DNA of 16,537 nucleotides from assembly GCA_003150755.1 (NCBI GenBank), contig QAMT01000020.1, positions 1 to 16,537 of the forward strand. The letters run 5' to 3'. The stretch comes from Phascolarctobacterium sp. (lineage in GTDB: Bacteria > Bacillota > Negativicutes > Acidaminococcales > Acidaminococcaceae). The first letter of the stretch is position 1; every line of letters begins with the position of its first letter. The notes under the pieces were generated by a model. That model was not told where the DNA came from. It searched no databases and saw only the letters and a program-made list of their open reading frames with translations. Positions 12,545-16,537 of this stretch are shown piece after piece. Both the position numbers and the translations under genes were made by a program.

Positions 12545-13894
12545 ATGCCAACTTTTAATAATAATGATTCTCTCGATTTAAGTACTACCAAAATAGATGA
12601 TATATCTACTGTTGGTGGTGCAGGTCAAGGTGCTGGCTCTGGTAATAACGGTAATACTACCGGACAGGGACAACAAGGTGCTGGACAACAAGGTCAACAA
12701 GGTCAACAAGGTAATGGTAATGGTAATGGTAATCCTGATACTGATACTAATATTGATACTGATAACGGTAATGGTAATACTGGAAATCAAGGTCAGCAAG
12801 GTCAGCAAGGTCAAGGGGATAATCAGCAACAAACCTCTTCTATGGGGGAAGTTCAGTTATCAGAAGGTGACACCGTTAATGTAGACGGTGTGGATTATAC
12901 TATTGATGCCGAAGGTAATGCTATTGCTGCTGACGGAACTGTATTCCGTACCGCTACTGAACTTGCTGAACTTATCGCTCAAAATGGTTCTGAACCAAGT
13001 GTTCTTAACCAATTACAAACTCGTTTCGGCTCTGACTTTAAAGATGAAAACGGTAATCCTATCGTATTCGATGATAATGAAGAAGGTATTGCTGCTTATG
13101 TTGAAACAGTAGTTCAGAGTAGAGTTAAGGAAGCTCAAGCTGCTGCTATTAATAACTTATTTGAAACTTATCCTCAAGTAGAACAAGTTATTAATCATCT
13201 TAAACTCAATGGTAGTCTTGACGACTTCGTAGAAATACCTGATAGAAGTCAAATTACTGTTAGTAAAGATAACGAAGAACAACAAGCTACTTTTATTCGT
13301 GAAGAATGGAAACTTAGTGGTAAGAAAGGAGACGTAAACAAATTTATTGACTATTGTAAGAACGCTGGTATTCTTTATGATACTGCCGTTGAATCTAAAG
13401 AAGCTGTTGATAGCATATATGAATCTCGACTTGCTGAACAGAAAGCACAAGTAGAAGCTAAAGAAGCTGCTGCTGCTGCCGAAGAAAAAGCATATTGGGA
13501 TAATGTAGAAAAGACTATTAGCAAAGGTGAACTATTAGGTTATAGTATTCCTGAACAAATCCAATGTAACAAAGATGGAAAGAAAGTAATGCTTAGTCGC
13601 AGAGACTTCTTGAAGTATGTGTCTACTCCTGTTGATAGTGAAGGTAATACAGCCTATATGTTAGACGAAGCTAAACTTGATTCTGATGCTCGTATGCAGG
13701 ATGATTTACTTAAAGCATTTCTAAGGTTTACTGGTGGCGATTATGCTAGTCTTGTTGGTATGGCTGTTAATAAACAAAAAGTTCTATCTATTAGAACTGC
13801 CGCAGCGCAAACTACTGGTAAAAGGACTGTTATTATCAATAGTAAAGGTAATAATTCTAAGACAGTTGATAATGACCAACTAGTCTTGAACTAA
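12545..13894 (+). CDS. Scaffold-like protein with Gly/Asn/Gln-rich N-terminus
   Basis: A 449-aa protein between portal and major capsid genes, the usual place for the scaffolding protein or a capsid-morphogenesis factor. Residues about 22-100 are low complexity: GQQ repeats, a GNGNGN run, an alternating TDTD-like run, then GQQ again. Residues about 105-135 (GDTVNVDGVDYTIDAEGNAI) are a small beta-rich unit. The rest is acidic and helical, with an Ala/Glu-rich coiled coil (about 290-325). High acidity, disorder and coiled coil suit a scaffold removed during maturation. No protease motif was seen. AATTAAA precedes the start at 12527-12533. The assignment rests on position and composition. Confidence 0.7.
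   Translation: MPTFNNNDSLDLSTTKIDDISTVGGAGQGAGSGNNGNTTGQGQQGAGQQGQQGQQGNGNGNGNPDTDTNIDTDNGNGNTGNQGQQGQQGQGDNQQQTSSMGEVQLSEGDTVNVDGVDYTIDAEGNAIAADGTVFRTATELAELIAQNGSEPSVLNQLQTRFGSDFKDENGNPIVFDDNEEGIAAYVETVVQSRVKEAQAAAINNLFETYPQVEQVINHLKLNGSLDDFVEIPDRSQITVSKDNEEQQATFIREEWKLSGKKGDVNKFIDYCKNAGILYDTAVESKEAVDSIYESRLAEQKAQVEAKEAAAAAEEKAYWDNVEKTISKGELLGYSIPEQIQCNKDGKKVMLSRRDFLKYVSTPVDSEGNTAYMLDEAKLDSDARMQDDLLKAFLRFTGGDYASLVGMAVNKQKVLSIRTAAAQTTGKRTVIINSKGNNSKTVDNDQLVLN
12664..12826 (+). repeat. Tandem codon repeats inside the scaffold-like gene
   Basis: Tandem nine-base units coding Gly-Gln-Gln (GGTCAACAA, later GGTCAGCAA) flank hexamer repeats coding Gly-Asn (GGTAAT) and an Asp/Thr run. All repeat lengths are multiples of three, so copy-number changes keep the frame. 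The region is a likely site of length variation between related phages. Confidence 0.8.
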
Positions 13895-13910
13895 CTAAAT
13901 TAAAACTAAT

Positions 13911-15386
13911 ATGTACAGATTAAGAGAAGTCGAAAGAGGTAGATATGATGACAGAGGTTATTCTAATGAACAATCTCTTGCTGCCTTAATGATTCAAAAA
14001 CCGGAGGAAATCAACAACTTCCTGACTTACACTTATGGTATGGAAGATGACCGATTCCCGCTAACTTTCCTTACTGAAGGACAAGGTGCTGCTGGTGTTC
14101 GTGACATTACTACTGTTGAGTGGACTTGGAAGACAATGGGTCGTCAGAGATTCAATGATTACATTGTTTGGGCTGACACTAACGATACTACTCCTGGTAT
14201 TGGTGGTAAACCTATTAAAGTTGAGTTTGCTACTGGTCTTATTATTGAACAGTATGGTTTGCTTGCTCCTGATGGTAAGACAGCTGTTCGTGTAATGCGT
14301 GACCACGGTGCAGGTAATCATGGTGGACATCTGTATTCTTTGCAGCTAAAGAATCCAGATAAGAGTGCTTATATTGACCCAGCTAACTTTGAGAAAGGTA
14401 AGTATTGGTGTATGTTAGCTCCGTCTATTCCTGAATCTTATTCTAAGGGTAACAAAACTAATGTTATGGGTCCTGGTGTTATGAAATCCCAGTTAGGATT
14501 CAAACGTTATAGCAAGGAAATTGCAGGTAACATTAGTAATGTTGTTGTTAGTTATGCTTTCAAGACAAAAGGCGGTGGTACTGATACTCGTTGGATTAAT
14601 GAAGAAATGCGTCAGTTCGATGTTCAGATGCGTATCTCTAATGAGATTGACTTATGGACATCTCGTTACAATCGTACTGTTAATGGTACTATTGATATGA
14701 AGGATTGGGATAATGACCAACCTATTCCTGAAACTGCCGGAATGTTTGAAATCCTAGAAGAATCAAACTACGATACTTATGGCGAATACTTGCCTCTTAG
14801 CAAGTTAAAAAGAACTATTGGTGATGTAGTTGATAAAGATACCGATACTGGTTCTATGGAGATTACTCTCTATTCAGGTAAAGGCGGTATCGAAGATTTC
14901 GACATGGCTATTCGTGAAGATGTTAAGACAGAAGGATTCATTACTCCGCTTGGAGAAAAGATGATTGGTGAAGAAGGTGGTGGTCTTACTTATGGTAAAT
15001 ACTTCCGTAAATATAAGACTATCGACGGACATACAGTTACTTGTGTTCATCTTCCGTTCTTGGATAAATCACCTATTGCTGAAACAGCAAAAGCTAATGG
15101 TCTTATTCATCCTCGTACAGGCTTGCCTATGACGTCTCACAAACTGATGTTCATTGACAATTCTGTATATAACGGAAATCGTAATGTCCGTATGGTACGT
15201 ATGAAAGGTCAGTCTTACCTTGTTGGTGTATTGAAAGGTCTTACTCCTATTCCACCGTCTTGGGGTTCTGTTCCTAGCAATTCTATATCTACGGATATTG
15301 ATAAATCTCAATATGAAGTTAAGATGTCTCGTGGTCTGCAAGTTGACAGACAAGAGAAGATGTTCATGTTGGAGTGTGTACTCTAA
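13911..15386 (+). CDS. Major capsid protein
   Basis: A 491-aa protein, close to the usual length of crAss-like major capsid proteins as I recall them. It would form the HK97-fold shell. The sequence is well mixed, with few low-complexity parts, no signal or membrane span, and a start 16 bases after the scaffold-like gene, preceded by AATTAAA (13898-13904). Early residues (about 1-30) are charged with RGRYDDRGYSNEQS; a helical stretch lies near 225-260 (RWINEEMRQFDVQMRISNEI), possibly the long spine helix; Gly-rich loops are frequent. Codon choice includes more C-ending codons than the upstream genes, as expected for a highly expressed protein. Identity rests on position, length and character, with no single motif. 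Confidence 0.82.
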   Translation: MYRLREVERGRYDDRGYSNEQSLAALMIQKPEEINNFLTYTYGMEDDRFPLTFLTEGQGAAGVRDITTVEWTWKTMGRQRFNDYIVWADTNDTTPGIGGKPIKVEFATGLIIEQYGLLAPDGKTAVRVMRDHGAGNHGGHLYSLQLKNPDKSAYIDPANFEKGKYWCMLAPSIPESYSKGNKTNVMGPGVMKSQLGFKRYSKEIAGNISNVVVSYAFKTKGGGTDTRWINEEMRQFDVQMRISNEIDLWTSRYNRTVNGTIDMKDWDNDQPIPETAGMFEILEESNYDTYGEYLPLSKLKRTIGDVVDKDTDTGSMEITLYSGKGGIEDFDMAIREDVKTEGFITPLGEKMIGEEGGGLTYGKYFRKYKTIDGHTVTCVHLPFLDKSPIAETAKANGLIHPRTGLPMTSHKLMFIDNSVYNGNRNVRMVRMKGQSYLVGVLKGLTPIPPSWGSVPSNSISTDIDKSQYEVKMSRGLQVDRQEKMFMLECVL

Positions 15387-15411
15387 AGTTAAACAATTAA
15401 ACTAAATTATA

Positions 15412-16537
15412 ATGGAAGGACAAACACCAAAAACCGGTACATTCGGTAGTAGTCTAGCTAATCCAAATCCACAGCCTGCAAGTATTTCGCAGGCTAAAAC
15501 TCCCGAAGCTCCTAAACAAACCTATGAACAAATTCTTAAAGAAGAAGATGGTTTAGACAAAGACTTTCTTGAAGAAAGATATATTGTAATAGCTCTTGCT
15601 ACTGATATTACTATTAATTCTGTTTATCGTCAAGTTAATGCTAGATACATTGCTGAACGTCATGATAGTATTGGTGGTAGTATTAATTCAGCTAGAGTCT
15701 TGACTAGCAACTATGAAGAAATGGCAGCTTATATGCCTTCTCTTATTGGTTGTTCTCCTAACGCACAAGAGTATGTTACTAGAGTTCAACGTTGGTTTAA
15801 TAGTATATCTATTCCAGTTGATGGTGACGGAAAGAAACTTAACTGTTCGTTCCAATGGAGAAAGAAAAGAGATTATCTGGATTATAAGATAGATGAAACA
15901 GCTATCGTAGAAGAATACGATAATGCTGAAAAGTCTAATCCTAAACAGTTGAAAGATGCTATTGCTAGATATGTCAATAAGATTAATGCTCTTGAATCTA
16001 CTCGTTATAAATATGGACATCCTATTAAAGTAGATGATTATCTTGCATATCGTCATTGCCTATTATATCCGATTGTAGCTAAAGACGTATCTGTTATTAG
16101 TTTTGATTCTCGAATCAAGTTCTATATAAAAGATGAACAACGTGAAGCTAATCGTTTGAAACGTAGTCGTATTCAGGCTAACAAAGCAAGACGTAATTAT
16201 CTTGATGCTATTGATAATGATGCTAAGTTTAAAGCTATCTTTGTATGCTACTGTGCAAGCAACAAACAAGATGTATTGTCTAACTTGTTACTTGACCGTA
16301 CAATTCAAGAAAAGATTCTTGACGAGTTCGCAATTAAAGAGCCGGAGAAATTCAACAAACTGTTTAACAATTCACAAGTTGAACTTCAAGCGTTTATTGA
16401 AGAAGCTATCGCTAGAGGAGAACTAGTTCGTTCGGAAGTTAACCAAACTGTTCTAACTCCCGAAGGCGGATTCATTGGAGCTAACATGAAAGAAGCATTA
16501 GCTTATTTCAGTAATCCTGAAAATGCTGACTACAAAA
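15412..16537 (+). CDS. Uncharacterised virion-assembly protein (partial, runs off the right edge)
   Basis: The frame is open from ATG 15412 to the end of the window (375 codons) without a stop. The N-terminus (about residues 1-40) is Pro/Gln/Ser/Thr-rich and looks disordered. The rest is helical and charged: residues about 56-80 (YIVIALATDITINSVYRQVN), a basic helix (about 240-265, REANRLKRSRIQANKARRN) and a helical C-terminal part. No membrane span. The start is chosen for AATTAAA ten bases upstream and a 25-base gap after the capsid gene. The gene right after the capsid gene in tailed phages often encodes a head-completion or connector protein; that role is inferred from position only. Confidence 0.8.
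   Translation, partial: MEGQTPKTGTFGSSLANPNPQPASISQAKTPEAPKQTYEQILKEEDGLDKDFLEERYIVIALATDITINSVYRQVNARYIAERHDSIGGSINSARVLTSNYEEMAAYMPSLIGCSPNAQEYVTRVQRWFNSISIPVDGDGKKLNCSFQWRKKRDYLDYKIDETAIVEEYDNAEKSNPKQLKDAIARYVNKINALESTRYKYGHPIKVDDYLAYRHCLLYPIVAKDVSVISFDSRIKFYIKDEQREANRLKRSRIQANKARRNYLDAIDNDAKFKAIFVCYCASNKQDVLSNLLLDRTIQEKILDEFAIKEPEKFNKLFNNSQVELQAFIEEAIARGELVRSEVNQTVLTPEGGFIGANMKEALAYFSNPENADYK

Noticed and set aside
2998..15386. Stop-codon reassignment, as seen in some crAss-like phages
   Set aside because: Rightward genes are open and full-length with the standard code, and TAA, TAG and TGA all end genes at sensible boundaries.
1..16537. CRISPR array, tRNA genes, integrase or insertion sequence
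   Set aside because: No regularly spaced repeat-spacer pattern, no cloverleaf-like sequence and no transposase or integrase motif was seen; the Tn5 mosaic end is without a transposon.

Overview
The window reads as one end of the genome of a tailed double-stranded DNA phage of Bacteroidota, most likely a crAss-like phage (Crassvirales). Evidence: AT-rich DNA; translation starts without Shine-Dalgarno sequences; a perfect Bacteroides-type -7 box (TAnnTTTG) before the scaffold-like gene; and a packaging/head order of HU/IHF-like protein, PD-(D/E)XK nuclease, lysis genes, large terminase, small membrane protein, portal, low-complexity scaffold-like protein, major capsid protein, with long terminase (765 aa) and portal (810 aa) proteins. 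Genes end with all three normal stops (TAA, TAG, TGA), so no stop-codon reassignment is visible here. The crAss assignment comes from remembered gene order and sequence character, not from a search.

Positions 1-630 hold no convincing gene: a perfect Tn5 mosaic end at 4-22 (probable library artefact), low-complexity repeats, a long AT inverted repeat, short tandem repeats and hairpins. Positions 631-2128 are transcribed leftward: a 230-aa protein with an Ala/Asp/Asn-rich head, and a compact series of four small genes (68, 51, 42 and 60 aa) joined by TAATG and ATGA overlaps. Related repeats lie just upstream of both leftward units. Positions 2129-2997 are a non-coding divergent region full of degenerate repeats.

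From about 2998 everything runs rightward. The first block has an unrecognised 213-aa protein, an HU/IHF-like protein, a coiled-coil protein (possible small terminase), a PD-(D/E)XK nuclease, an endolysin-like protein with a His...SAGCQV signature, two overlapping membrane/exported proteins resembling a spanin pair, the large terminase, a small membrane protein (holin candidate) and the portal. Nearly all neighbours overlap or touch. A strong intrinsic terminator follows the portal, then a 371-bp gap ending in a putative host-type promoter, then the scaffold-like gene, the major capsid gene and a gene that runs off the right edge. So packaging/lysis and capsid genes look like separate transcription units, which would let capsid and scaffold be made in larger amounts.

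The least explained parts are the shared upstream repeats, the four-gene leftward micro-operon, the repeat-rich divergent region, and the unusual topology of the second spanin-like protein (exported N-terminus plus C-terminal membrane anchor).
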